A DNA stretch of 64,000 nt from Blastocatellia bacterium (GCA_003168335.1 PMSM01000014.1:310001-374000); one strand, 5' to 3'; counted from the first letter of the stretch, positions 34,885 to 43,598 are shown. Notes: generated from the sequence alone by a model not told the origin. A program made the numbers and translations.

Positions 34885-36360
34885 TCACTGCCACAGAGCT
34901 CTTATTAGAACTCGGCCATCGACGCGCCCGGAGGTGCCTTCGACAACCAGCACCCGCAAGCCGCGCAGTTCGATCACGACATCACCTTCACCCGTGCCGA
35001 ACGCCCGGATACTGCTTGACGGAGATTGGGTGTTGGATAATGGCGTCGCGTTGGGATAGCGCAGCCCGGTGCGCTTGACATACGCATCAAAGAATTCGCG
35101 GGCGTCGTTCTCGGTGTCCCAGGCTGAGAGGGACGCTATCAGGACTCCGCCTTTGGGACCTTCGTAGACTGCGAAGCGGTCGCCGCCCCAGCCCGCAGCG
35201 GCGCGGCGTGATTCGACGGGCGACTTCAGGAATTCATCGAGCAGCAGATAGAATCCCCACTCACCCTGAACGTCGTAGTCGAGGCGTTTCCAGGCGGCCC
35301 GCTCAGTCCCCTGCGTGTCGTTTGCGACAAGACCAAAGCGGCGACTAGTCGCCGCACTCCAAAGCTGTTCGCGCTGCGCGCTCACAGCAAGGCGAGTGCT
35401 CTCTGATCTCGGACTTCTGAACTCCGACCTCTGATCTCTGACCGCTGATGACCGAGCGCCACCAGCGTTAAGTAGCTTCGTGAGGTCCGGCAGAGTGACC
35501 TTCACCGGCGCTTCGTGCGCAAAATATTTTTCCGGATGCAGGATTTGCTCAGTCGATTGTGGCAGGTCAGTGAAAGCCTTCGAGACGCGCTCCCAACCAC
35601 TCTGTTTGTACAAGCTCCTGGTCCAGTCAGTTCCTTCCTGGTATGGAAACAACAAAGTCTCGCGCAACGCGCGCGGCGCTTTCTCGAGTTCCGCGGAAGG
35701 CATGCCCGCCGCGCCCAGCGATTTCAGGAAGGCGAGCGCCCGCAACGGATTGTTCGCGACATAGAGCGCCATGGCGAGCGTAGCATCACCTTCGATCAAT
35801 GCGTGCACCGCCAGCTCGGCGTCAGAGTCACCTTTGGGCCAGTGCTCAAACCGGCGCAGATTGAAATGCTGATCCTGAAGGGCGTGCGTGAGTTCGTGCG
35901 CCATGATCGGCCTCTGACCGTCGAGATCAATCCAGTCGGCCAGATGAAATTCACCCGTCTTCGGATCGTAATAGCCGGCAACCTGTTCAGTGAGCAGGCG
36001 AACCATCAAAGCTCGATATTGAAAGTCGGCAGGCGCCAGCCCGAGCTTCTTCAAAGTGACCTCTGCCGCATGCATCTGCGCCGGCGTTGATTCTTCGTCG
36101 AGGTTCTTCATGATCATGCGCTCGATCTCCGCCCGCGACTGGGCAGAGCTTCGCACCGGGCGCAGGATCGAGAGCTGCCGAATCTCGCTGGTCTCTTTGA
36201 GGACGTCCCGGGTGGCGGCAACGAGGGCGGCATTGCGAGAGGCAGTGGTGGTGGCGACCGGTGACTGCGCAGAGCTGGATAACGAAAAGAAAGGGCCGGC
36301 GACGAGCGCCGCAATCAGGAAAATAGCCAGCGGGAAGAACTTGATTGTTTTGGGCATCAT
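34885..36360 (-). CDS. Exported zinc peptidase-like protein with an in-frame repeat insertion
   Basis: A 491-residue protein from the ATG at 36360 (earlier starts give no homology). A signal peptide spans about residues 1-32. The metal motif H-E-L-T-H (His155, Glu156, His159) lies in IMAHELTHALQDQHF, with a later Glu-rich helix giving the third ligand (not certain). About residues 335-375 are foreign in character: R-D-Q-R-S-E-F-R-S-P-R-S-E and then Q-L-W-S-A-A-T-S-R-R-F-G-L. The DNA for the second string (35335-35364) is a copy of a palindrome found between genes at 53174 and 62118. The frame is kept open. Substrate unknown. Confidence 0.75.
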   Translation of the reverse strand: MMPKTIKFFPLAIFLIAALVAGPFFSLSSSAQSPVATTTASRNAALVAATRDVLKETSEIRQLSILRPVRSSAQSRAEIERMIMKNLDEESTPAQMHAAEVTLKKLGLAPADFQYRALMVRLLTEQVAGYYDPKTGEFHLADWIDLDGQRPIMAHELTHALQDQHFNLRRFEHWPKGDSDAELAVHALIEGDATLAMALYVANNPLRALAFLKSLGAAGMPSAELEKAPRALRETLLFPYQEGTDWTRSLYKQSGWERVSKAFTDLPQSTEQILHPEKYFAHEAPVKVTLPDLTKLLNAGGARSSAVRDQRSEFRSPRSESTRLAVSAQREQLWSAATSRRFGLVANDTQGTERAAWKRLDYDVQGEWGFYLLLDEFLKSPVESRRAAAGWGGDRFAVYEGPKGGVLIASLSAWDTENDAREFFDAYVKRTGLRYPNATPLSNTQSPSSSIRAFGTGEGDVVIELRGLRVLVVEGTSGRVDGRVLIRALWQ

Positions 36361-36569
36361 TAGCTTCTTACCACCGCCATTATTCGTGCTTCGCGCCAAT
36401 GCGGGCAAGGGCGCGCGCGTTCCCCGTGCTCGGATGACCCCAGCGCTCGCGGCGGGGCAGTGGGGGATTTGCTTTGACATCCACATATTTCGCTCTTATA
36501 GTCCGCTAAACGCACCCAGTTTACTTGAATACAGAAGTTGAAGCTAACGCTACAGCCAGTCGTTAAGCC

Positions 36570-36714
36570 GGAGTTCCATAGGAACGAAATGTTTATAGTC
36601 CCGAGTGCCATCTCTGTTTTCATAGCCCCGGCAGGGACGAGATATTTCGCTCCTAAGGAGCTGGATCGTTTCAATCTCGGCTAAAGCTATAAACATTTGG
36701 CTCCTAACGGAGCC
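36570..36714. repeat. Inverted repeat in a gene-free gap
   Basis: Arms GGAACGAAATGTTTATAG (left) and CTATAAACATTTGGCTCC (right) frame inner palindromes such as CCTAAGGAGC. The rest of 36361-36734 holds no gene. The arrangement is typical of interspersed palindromic elements. Confidence 0.65.
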
Positions 36715-36734
36715 AGGGTCACGTAAACTCTGAA

Positions 36735-37217
36735 ATGATGAATCCGATTGAACTAGAAGAAACTGACCAGTGGCACGAGGCGCTCCTGCGCGTGCGCTAT
36801 GCCGAAACCGACAAGATGGGCGTGGTCTATCACGCGAACTATCTGATCTGGTTCGAGATTGGCCGCACTGAATTCTGTCGCGCCCGCGGCTTCTCGTATC
36901 GCGACATGGAAGAGAACGAAGACGCGTTTCTGGTAGTCGTTGAAAGTTACTGCCGCTACAAAGCGCCGGCCTACTACGACGACGTGCTGAGGGTGAGGAC
37001 CCATATCACCGAACTGCGCCGGAGATCCTTACGCTTTGGGTACGAGATAGTTCGCGAGTCGGACGGCACGGTCATCGCCGAAGGCGAAACGGGCCACGTG
37101 GTTACTGATGCCAATGGTCGCGTGCGTTCGATGCCGCCGGGCTTCGCCGAAATGCTGCTCGCCCCGCCGACCGAGACGGATATTGAGCCAGTTCCTCAGG
37201 ACGACGCGCCGCTCTGA
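36735..37217 (+). CDS. YbgC/FadM-like acyl-CoA thioesterase
   Basis: A 160-residue hotdog-fold enzyme that hydrolyses acyl-CoA. R-V-R-Y-A-E-T-D-K-M-G-V-V-Y-H-A-N-Y is the 4-hydroxybenzoyl-CoA thioesterase signature, with the catalytic Asp in the T-D pair. WFEIGRTEFCRARG follows. Size is slightly above average because of an acidic tail. There are ATG codons at 36735 and 36738. It is on the plus strand, alone, next to the REP/RAYT element. Confidence 0.88.
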   Translation: MMNPIELEETDQWHEALLRVRYAETDKMGVVYHANYLIWFEIGRTEFCRARGFSYRDMEENEDAFLVVVESYCRYKAPAYYDDVLRVRTHITELRRRSLRFGYEIVRESDGTVIAEGETGHVVTDANGRVRSMPPGFAEMLLAPPTETDIEPVPQDDAPL

Positions 37218-37232
37218 AGCGGTGGGCGGCGG

Positions 37233-38024
37233 GCATGTGCGGCTCTGCCGCCGCACATGGCGGTAAGCCTCCGGCTTACCGGCGCGCTTCTCAAGGATAT
37301 TTGGGAGGCTATGCCTCCTATTTCTTGCGCCACCGAATTCGATCGATATCCATTAGCAGCGGTTCATCTTGCAGAATCTTTCTGCTCCAACACCGGACAC
37401 TAGACCAGCGATATTCTTCCGGGTGTTCCACCAGGCCCGCTCGCACCGGATTCTGATGAGTGTAGTGCACCCGTTGCATCAACATCTTCTCACTAAGCAG
37501 TAGCCGCGCATCGGGATGATGGTCCCAAAGAGAATAGCTATAGCGACGCGGTCTGATTTCATGCCGTAGCTTTTTCAATGAGCCTTCATGATTCTGTTCT
37601 TTTAGATAATCGATTACCCGGCGCCCGGTAATTCCATTTATGAACTGGAGGGTTCGAGTAGCAGAGAGAATGGAATCGGTAATGACGTGGATGTGATCGG
37701 GCATGATGACATAAGCATACAAAGCAAACTTGCCCGACCGCCGCGCTTCATCCAAAGCAGAGCACGCGATGACCTTAATTGCTTCGGTGCGAAAGATTGG
37801 CAAGCGGTCCCTGGCTACAGAAGTGAGATAGTAACAAGGAGAGTCGCGAGAGACTATGTGCATGAGATTGCCGGAACCTCGGCGGGGATTATACGTGACG
37901 CTGCGCGGGAAGATATCGCCAGTTTTTTGCTAACGGAGATTGGAGGCATAGCCTCCGGAATATCTTTAAGAGGCCGCCCCGGTAAGGCAGAGCCTTACCG
38001 CCATGTGCGGCGGCAGAGCCGCAT
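37233..38024. mobile_element. REP/RAYT element (REPtron) with mirror-image palindromic ends
   Basis: An approximately 790-base unit. Each end contains two hairpins: a GTGCGGC...GCCGCAC palindrome joined to GGCGGTAAG...CTTACC, and GGAGGC-ATA-GCCTCC. The two ends are inverted relative to each other (37233-37318 and 37942-38024), and a REP-associated tyrosine transposase gene lies between them. Structure and gene content fit an intact autonomous element. A copy without the transposase is at 48626-48795. Confidence 0.85.
37318..37863 (-). CDS. REP-associated tyrosine transposase (RAYT)
   Basis: Single-strand HUH endonuclease of the IS200-like superfamily, 181 residues. The HUH motif is M-P-D-H-I-H-V (His57, His59), and the catalytic Tyr134 lies in VHYTHQNPVRAGL, the signature RAYT string. 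SLWDHHPDARLL is also typical. RAYTs cut and rejoin REP hairpins, and the copies on both sides of this gene are the expected substrates. The frame is complete with an ATG start at 37863, so the protein may be active. The first base of the stop region touches the left REP end. Confidence 0.92.
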   Translation of the reverse strand: MHIVSRDSPCYYLTSVARDRLPIFRTEAIKVIACSALDEARRSGKFALYAYVIMPDHIHVITDSILSATRTLQFINGITGRRVIDYLKEQNHEGSLKKLRHEIRPRRYSYSLWDHHPDARLLLSEKMLMQRVHYTHQNPVRAGLVEHPEEYRWSSVRCWSRKILQDEPLLMDIDRIRWRKK

Positions 38025-38032
38025 CAGCCCAC

Positions 38033-38815
38033 TTATTGCTCATGACTCAAGTTGAGCCGCTCGATCGATCGCGCGCGTCCCGTCGCTTCATCGACATCAA
38101 CGATCGCGCCGCAGATGCGCACTTCACTTCTGGAATGATCAGGTTTGCGATGAATGGGTGAGGTGAAGCGATTGATGATGTCGCCTTTCTTCATGCCGAT
38201 CACTCCGCCGTAACTTCCGGTCATGCCCAGATCAGTGAGGTAGGCGGTGCCTTCGTGCAGAATCCGTTCGTCCGCGGTTTGCACGTGCGTGTGCGTGCCA
38301 ACTACCGCAGAGGCCCGGCCATCGAGATACCAGCCCATCGCCATCTTTTCCGAAGTGGCTTCGGCGTGCATATCGACAACCCGAATCTTAACCTCGTCGG
38401 GGAGCGCGGTAATCAGCTCATTAGCGATGCGGAAAGGATCGTCGGCGGGCTGCATGAAGACGCGTCCGAGCAAATTCATCACGGCAACCGGGACACCTTT
38501 CACACATCCGACCCAGATTCCCTGGCCCGGCGTGTGCGGCGGATAGTTTGCCGGGCGCAGCAAGCGCGGCTGTTTTTTGATGTATTCGATGACTTCGTGC
38601 TTATCAAAGATGTGATTGCCTGAGGTCATTACATCAATGCCGGAATCAAAAAGCAGATCGGCGATCGCCGGAGTGATCGAGAAGCCGCCCGCGACGTTCT
38701 CAGCGTTCATCACAGTGAAGTCGATCGCGTGCTGCTCTTTTAGATCCTGCAAACGATCGAGCAGGGCCGTCCGGCCCGGCTTACCAACCACATCACCAAT
38801 CAGCAAGAGTTTCAT
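38033..38815 (-). CDS. YmdB-family metallophosphoesterase
   Basis: A 260-residue calcineurin-like phosphoesterase of the TIGR00282/YmdB type. MKLLLIGDVVGKPGRTAL gives the metal Asp, and V-M-N-A-E-N-V-A-G-G and V-M-T-S-G-N-H-I-F-D-K give the other ligands. HAEATSEKMAMG and VGTHTHVQTADE complete the site. In Bacillus the homologue acts on cyclic nucleotides and affects biofilm choice. A role in this organism is not known. ATG at 38815. It is downstream of the 6S RNA gene on the same strand. Confidence 0.9.
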   Translation of the reverse strand: MKLLLIGDVVGKPGRTALLDRLQDLKEQHAIDFTVMNAENVAGGFSITPAIADLLFDSGIDVMTSGNHIFDKHEVIEYIKKQPRLLRPANYPPHTPGQGIWVGCVKGVPVAVMNLLGRVFMQPADDPFRIANELITALPDEVKIRVVDMHAEATSEKMAMGWYLDGRASAVVGTHTHVQTADERILHEGTAYLTDLGMTGSYGGVIGMKKGDIINRFTSPIHRKPDHSRSEVRICGAIVDVDEATGRARSIERLNLSHEQ

Positions 38816-38820
38816 AAAGA

Positions 38821-38926
38821 CGTAAACCGCAAACCGTAAATCGTGAACAGAGAAAAGCCGCGAACCCCAAATCGGAAACCGTTAATAGATGCGATCTATT
38901 CACGATTTACGGTTCACGGTTCACGG
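38821..38926. repeat. Low-complexity inverted repeat, family G
   Basis: Short near-repeats of AACCGTAAATCGTGAAC on the left face TTCACGATTTACGGTT and TTCACGG on the right. The same style of sequence occurs at 42416-42491, 45600-45665, 46535-46612 and near 48825-48855. It lies between 6S RNA and ymdB and may end the 6S transcript. Confidence 0.7.
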
Positions 38927-38933
38927 CTTTGAT

Positions 38934-39136
38934 AGCAGGAGGGAAAACCGCCGAGCCGTTCCAAAGCCGTAATTGAACCTGGGTTAACAGGTGGGTGACC
39001 TGCTTTTCGTCGCTCGCTCTTGGCCTTTCTTAACGATGAAGAAACGCACTAGCGCGCGGCGTCGGTCTCCCTTTTCAACGACGTTGGCTCAATCATCTTT
39101 GCTCGGTGACGAACCCGGCAGAACCTTCCCTCTGCC
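38934..39136 (-). ncRNA. ssrS: 6S RNA
   Basis: The minus strand downstream of zapA folds as a long rod. The 5' segment GCAGAGGGAA pairs with TTCCCTCCTGC at the 3' end. CTGCCG/CGGCGG pairing continues inward, and a central open region follows, as in 6S RNA. The 203-base length, the position next to zapA and the preceding -10 element all fit. 6S RNA binds RNA polymerase holoenzyme and mimics an open promoter. Ends are estimated from the -10 box and the terminal stem. Confidence 0.78.
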
Positions 39137-39142
39137 GCGGGG

Positions 39143-39148
39143 ATATTA
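39143..39148 (-). promoter_or_regulatory. Extended -10 promoter of 6S RNA
   Basis: TAATAT preceded by TG at the extended position (TGCTAATAT on the minus strand), ending 6 bases before the predicted 6S start. No convincing -35 at 17 bases is seen. Confidence 0.5.
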
Positions 39149-39214
39149 GCACAAGGCAGCATTCGGTTGTTAGCAAGCTTTGCTGATGGAAAATCGGGTA
39201 TCTATCAGGACTAT

Positions 39215-39574
39215 TCAGGACGCTGCCGGCCGAGTGAGACTGCGCGGGACTTTCAGCAGACGATCAAGCATCTCTGAGCACTCAGCGCTGCGGGTGGCCA
39301 GCTGCTCATCCGCCTGCTCCTGAAGTTTTCTTAGCTGATGCAACTCGTCCGCGATGTAGAGGGCGGCGAGAATAGCGACTTTGCGTGAATCAACTGTGAG
39401 CGTGCCGGAAGAAATCTCGCGCATGCGCTGATCAACGTACTCGGCCAATCCCTTCAGGTAGTCAGGATCGCCATCAGACCGGACCGTATAAGCCTGGTCG
39501 TAGATTTCGACCTTAATAGTGGGTGTCGCAGCCCAGGCGGTGTTTCCGTCCGGGTCCGATGTGTCTCTGCTCAT
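39215..39574 (-). CDS. zapA: Cell division protein ZapA
   Basis: A 119-residue FtsZ-ring associated protein. I-K-V-E-I-Y-D-Q-A-Y-T-V-R-S-D-G-D-P-D-Y-L opens the ZapA globular domain, and A-A-L-Y-I-A-D-E-L leads into the coiled coil. Its ATG overlaps the stop of the upstream gene (ATGA), so the two are translationally coupled. Located upstream of 6S RNA, as in many bacteria. Confidence 0.92.
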   Translation of the reverse strand: MSRDTSDPDGNTAWAATPTIKVEIYDQAYTVRSDGDPDYLKGLAEYVDQRMREISSGTLTVDSRKVAILAALYIADELHQLRKLQEQADEQLATRSAECSEMLDRLLKVPRSLTRPAAS

Positions 39575-39840
39575 CCGCGCAATGCCTCCGCAATTTCAGG
39601 ATCGGCCGCGGCCACCACGTCGAGCATGGTCTGGACCCTGGCTCTGATCGCTTCGCGCTCGACCAGCAACCGCTCAATCTGATTTACGAGCGCCTGCTTA
39701 TCTCCCCCAAGATTACGGACCGTGGCGAGCTGGCGTTCCAGATCGTCCTTTTCCTGGCGCAGGGTCTTGGTGAGCTCGATCGTGCGATAGATTTTGTCTT
39801 CGAGGTGCGAGAATTTTTCGAGTCCGTTCAGTGCCACCAT
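39571..39840 (-). CDS. Coiled-coil protein, ZapB-like
   Basis: An 89-residue, almost wholly helical protein (LEDKIYRTIELTKTLRQEKD, LERQLATVRNLGGDKQAL, LVNQIERLLVEREAIRAR) with heptad-type spacing. It overlaps zapA by four bases and sits between pheT and zapA. The position and coiled coil suggest a divisome partner similar to ZapB, although sequence alone cannot prove it. ATG at 39840. Confidence 0.75.
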   Translation of the reverse strand: MVALNGLEKFSHLEDKIYRTIELTKTLRQEKDDLERQLATVRNLGGDKQALVNQIERLLVEREAIRARVQTMLDVVAAADPEIAEALRG

Positions 39841-39978
39841 CAGTCGTCTCCTGGGCTTAAGACCTGAGCCGTTGAAAAGTCTGGCTGATTATCCGACTTC
39901 ACCCGCGCGAGCGCAAGACTAATTTGCGCAGTAGCAAGACACTAGATTCGGTCAGTGCTTCGGCGCAGGTAATGAGCT

Positions 39979-40063
39979 CAGTACTATCTGCGGGAGCAGA
40001 TGCATCCTGCACTCGGCGCGCATGTTGAGCACTTGACCCACCCGCTCGCGCGGGTGGTACTGA
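39979..40063. repeat. Dispersed palindrome, family E, copy 1
   Basis: TCAGTACTATCTGCGGGAGC on the left is inverted against GCTCGCGCGGGTGGTACTGA on the right. A better-preserved copy is at 55148-55235. Confidence 0.65.
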
Positions 40064-40091
40064 CCTCTTCACGCCGAAGGCGTGACATGTA

Positions 40092-40243
40092 ATAGCCGCG
40101 GGCAACGCCCCGGGTTAAGGCCCCAGAGTCAATATCGACCCTGAAAGGGTCGCATAGAACGTGCGATCATTCGACCCCTTCAGGGTCGACGTTTATACAG
40201 GGAACGTGATCCGGGGGCGTCGCTCCGCTTTGCCCCCGGCTAT
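40092..40243. repeat. Composite palindromic element
   Basis: Outer arms ATAGCCGCGGGCAACGCC and GGCAAAG-type inverse GCCCCCGGCTAT, with two inner hairpins (CGACCCTGAAAGGGTCG at 40136-40152 and CGACCCCTTCAGGGTCG at 40172-40188). No gene lies in 39841-40351. Confidence 0.75.
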
Positions 40244-40351
40244 TTTGTTTGACGCCTTCAGCGTCAGATCAGCAACTTCCTCTGAGGACGGTGATCATGA
40301 GCGCAGGTTCACAATTGAGGCAATCGCAGAAACTAAGACCCGCGCCTCGCT

Positions 40352-42415
40352 TCAACGAATTTCGGCCATGAACTCTATTTTTAGAGCGGACACAACCGCG
40401 ATGTGCATCCTGTCGACTTCTTCATCCCTGAGAGTTCGATCCGACGCTCGATATTCCAGGCGCAGCGTGACCGAACGCTTGCCTTCCGGAATCCCTTCAC
40501 CTTCGTAAGAGCCCACGAACCGGGTGGCCACTAGATTCTCGATCTTGAGATTCAGAGTGAATGCCAGTAGCTCGGCTACGGTGACTTTGCGATCGAGGAG
40601 CAGCGAAACGTCGCGCACGATCGCCGGAAACCGAGGCAAGGGTGAATAGAGCGCCGGAAGCTCTTTAATCTCGAGCAGCGCCGTGAGATCGACTTCCGCG
40701 ACGAAGATGGGCTGGCGAAACTTATAAGCGCCGGCGAGGCTCTCAGTCAGGCAACCAATTGACCCAACGCGCGCGCCTTCAATGCTAATTGCGGCCGACT
40801 GGCCGGGACGCAGATGTTTGACGGCCGCGATTTTGAAATCCAGCGGCGGAAGATTCATCGCCGCCACCGCCGATTCGATCGCGCCTTTGAGATCAAAGAA
40901 ATCCAGTTCGCGCTCAGCCTGCGCGCGGTCCGCGGCCATCGCACCGCCGGTCGCCGCTAACGCAAAGGCCTCTCGTTCAAGCGGTAATTGACCCGGCTCG
41001 CTGACGACAAACACCCGGCCCGTCTCGAACAGGCAAACGTCGCGGACGCCGTGATTCAGATTGTGACGGATTGAATTTAGCAGGCCCGGCAGCAGCGTCT
41101 GTCGCATGCGCGAAGACTCTTCAATGATCGGGTTGGTGAGCGTCACCGCGCTTTCCCGTCCGCGTCCCGCAAACTCAGCAATCAAATCAAAGTCCTCAGT
41201 CAGCTCGGTAAAGCTCAGACTAATCGCTTCATCAAATCCGCGTCCCGACATTGCCTGGCGCAAAGCGCGCTTGCGCCGCTCGCTCGAATGATATTCGCCG
41301 GCCAGGCTGGCGGGAGGAAGTGCGGTCTTGATCTGGTCGTAACCTGTGTGACGCGCTACCTCCTCGACTAAATCCTCTTCGATAGCCACATCGTGGCGCC
41401 ATGAAGGAATGGTGAAAATGAGCCTGGCAGGATTGTCTTCGCGAACCTCAAAACCAAGGGCCGTTAAGATGCGCAACACCTCCGCCCGGGGAACTTGCAA
41501 ACCGGTTATTGCCTCGACGCGCTCAGGACGCAACTCAACGCTTTTCGCTGGTAAAGCAGCGGGATAGACATCGAGCACGTCCGCGGTCGCCACGCCACCG
41601 GCGATTTCGCAGATCAAAGCCACGCAGCGTTCCTGCGCGCGCAGGACGCCTTCGGGATCGACGCCACGTTCGAAACGATGCGAGGCTTCCGTATGCAGGC
41701 CAAGGAGCTTTGCAGTGCGGCGCACGGAAGCAGGATTGAAGTATGCGCTCTCGATCAAAACGTCCTGCGTAGTGCTTGAGATCTCGGATTCTTCGCCACC
41801 CATTACGCCGGCGACCGCCACCGGTCGCGTGGCGTCAGCAATCACCAGCATCTCGCGCTCGAGTTTGCGTTCCACGCCGTCCAGCGTCTTGATCGTTTCA
41901 CCTTTGGCGGCGCGGCGAATGACGATTCGGGACTCGCCGAGTTTCGCCAAATCGAAAGCATGGAGCGGCTGACCAAACTCGTGCAGCACGTAATTGGTTA
42001 TGTCGGCAACGTTGTTAATGGGACGCTGGCCGAGGACCTCCAAAAGCTTCACCAGCCATTCCGGCGACGGCGCAATCTTCACGCCCCGGATAACTCTGGC
42101 GGCATATCGCGGACACAAATCAGGGTCGCGAATCTCGACCCTGGCGAGGTCGCTGATTTTGCCTTCTGGGTTTTCGACCTTGGGCTTTGGACTGTGGACT
42201 GTGGACTTCTCTATGACCGCGAGTTCGCGGGCGATACCAATATGAGACAGACAATCACCGCGATTCGAAGGCACTTCAACATCAAGCACGTGATCACCAT
42301 CGCGTTCTTCGACGGCGTCGACCGCCAGACCGACATTGGTCAGCCGTTCCCTCACCTCCTGGGGGTCGAGCTTTGTGGCGGTCAATTCGCGCTGCCAGTT
42401 GTAACTAATAAGCAT
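40352..42415 (-). CDS. pheT: Phenylalanine-tRNA ligase beta subunit, short form
   Basis: A 687-residue subunit of the alpha2-beta2 enzyme. It lacks the OB-fold (EMAP-like) tRNA-binding insert near residues 40-150 of most bacterial PheT: VGLAVDAVEERDGDHVL runs straight into DVEVPSNRGDCLSHIGIARE. The B3/B4, B5 (YFNPASVRRTAKLLGLHTEA) and C-terminal FDX-ACB (Y-S-P-L-P-R-F-P-A-I-V-R-D-V) domains are present. A short E-K-S-T-V-H-S-P-K-P-K-V-E-N-P-E-G-K string (DNA about 42165-42215) looks like an in-frame low-complexity repeat. ATG at 42415, 79 bases after pheS. Confidence 0.94.
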   Translation of the reverse strand: MLISYNWQRELTATKLDPQEVRERLTNVGLAVDAVEERDGDHVLDVEVPSNRGDCLSHIGIARELAVIEKSTVHSPKPKVENPEGKISDLARVEIRDPDLCPRYAARVIRGVKIAPSPEWLVKLLEVLGQRPINNVADITNYVLHEFGQPLHAFDLAKLGESRIVIRRAAKGETIKTLDGVERKLEREMLVIADATRPVAVAGVMGGEESEISSTTQDVLIESAYFNPASVRRTAKLLGLHTEASHRFERGVDPEGVLRAQERCVALICEIAGGVATADVLDVYPAALPAKSVELRPERVEAITGLQVPRAEVLRILTALGFEVREDNPARLIFTIPSWRHDVAIEEDLVEEVARHTGYDQIKTALPPASLAGEYHSSERRKRALRQAMSGRGFDEAISLSFTELTEDFDLIAEFAGRGRESAVTLTNPIIEESSRMRQTLLPGLLNSIRHNLNHGVRDVCLFETGRVFVVSEPGQLPLEREAFALAATGGAMAADRAQAERELDFFDLKGAIESAVAAMNLPPLDFKIAAVKHLRPGQSAAISIEGARVGSIGCLTESLAGAYKFRQPIFVAEVDLTALLEIKELPALYSPLPRFPAIVRDVSLLLDRKVTVAELLAFTLNLKIENLVATRFVGSYEGEGIPEGKRSVTLRLEYRASDRTLRDEEVDRMHIAVVSALKIEFMAEIR

Positions 42416-42491
42416 TTGTCAGTGGTCAGTGGTTAGTTGTTTTTTGTTGTTGTTGCTACAGACGAAAGCAACTGACTACTAACAACTGACA
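42416..42491. repeat. Low-complexity inverted repeat between pheS and pheT
   Basis: GTCAGTGGTCAGTGGTTAGTTG on the left, shortened here to GTGGTTAGTTG, faces CAACTGACTACTAACAACTGAC-type sequence on the right. Family G in style. Confidence 0.65.
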
Positions 42492-42494
42492 GCC

Positions 42495-43598
42495 TTATCG
42501 AAATTGCTCTAAAAACCGAACATCGTTCTCGAACAACAAGCGAATGTCGTCAAGTTGATAAATCCGCGCGCAGGTGCGATCGATGCCGAGGCCGAAGGCG
42601 AAACCGGTAAACTCTTCTGGATTCACGTTCGCCGCGCGCAGCACATTCGGATGGACCATGCCGGAACCGCCCAGTTCAATCCAACCTGAGCCCTTGCAGA
42701 TGCGACAGCCACTGCCGCCGCAATTGAAACAGCTGTAGTCAACTTCGGCGCTGGGCTCCGTAAACGGAAAGTATGAAGGTCGAAAGCGCGTCCTGGTCTC
42801 CGGGCCAAAAAGACGATGGACAAACTCTGCCAGCGTGCCTTTCAAATGCGCCATAGTGATCCCGCGATCGACGCACAATCCCTCGACCTGAAAGAACATT
42901 GGATTGTGCGTCGGATCCGGCGTGTCGCGACGAAAGACACGGCCCGGCGCGATCATGCGCACCGGCGCGCCGCGCCTTTGCATCGCGTGAATCTGCACCG
43001 TCGAGGTTTGCGATCGCAGAGCAAACCCGTCGGTGGTGTAGAAGGTGTCCTGCGGATCGCGCGCGGGATGACCCTCGGAAATGTTGAGCGCGTCGAAATT
43101 GTAAAAGTCAGTTTCGATCTCACGATCGTCTTCGACGGCGTAACCGAGCGAGACAAAGATGTCCTCGATTCGCTCGCGCATCAAAGTGACTGGATGCAGG
43201 TGCCCGGGACGCGGGCGACGTCCGGGCATGGTCACATCGATGCTTTCGCGTTCGCTGCGCGAGGTTTCAATTAGGCGTTTGCGATAGTCCTCTTCGTCAT
43301 CGAACCCCTGAACCAATACCCCTTCTGTTTGTTGAATCCGTTGACCAAAATCAGCACGTCCCTCGGCAGGAAGCCGACCAATCGATTTCTTAAGGTTTGC
43401 GAATTCGCTCTTCTTTCCCAGGGATTTAGTCCGTAGATCCTTCAAATCCTGCAATTGCTTTTCGGCTTCTGAAGGCGAAAGCGTGGCCCTGCCCTGCGCC
43501 TCAATATTATCAAAGCGGGCCTTTAATTCCGCACGCACCGTCTGACTAATATGATCCAACTGCTCGTCGGGCGTTTGTTGAGGTTGTTGGTCGCGCAT
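42495..43598 (-). CDS. pheS: Phenylalanine-tRNA ligase alpha subunit
   Basis: The 367-residue catalytic subunit that charges tRNA-Phe. The class II motifs are present: motif 1 around [14 protein letters not shown], motif 2 in [19 protein letters not shown] with PGRVFRRD, and motif 3 as [11 protein letters not shown]. The [14 protein letters not shown] segment is the usual Phe-site neighbourhood. An N-terminal coiled coil binds tRNA. ATG at 43598. Part of the thrS-infC-rpmI-rplT-pheST series. Confidence 0.97.
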   Translation of the reverse strand: MRDQQPQQTPDEQLDHISQTVRAELKARFDNIEAQGRATLSPSEAEKQLQDLKDLRTKSLGKKSEFANLKKSIGRLPAEGRADFGQRIQQTEGVLVQGFDDEEDYRKRLIETSRSERESIDVTMPGRRPRPGHLHPVTLMRERIEDIFVSLGYAVEDDREIETDFYNFDALNISEGHPARDPQDTFYTTDGFALRSQTSTVQIHAMQRRGAPVRMIAPGRVFRRDTPDPTHNPMFFQVEGLCVDRGITMAHLKGTLAEFVHRLFGPETRTRFRPSYFPFTEPSAEVDYSCFNCGGSGCRICKGSGWIELGGSGMVHPNVLRAANVNPEEFTGFAFGLGIDRTCARIYQLDDIRLLFENDVRFLEQFR

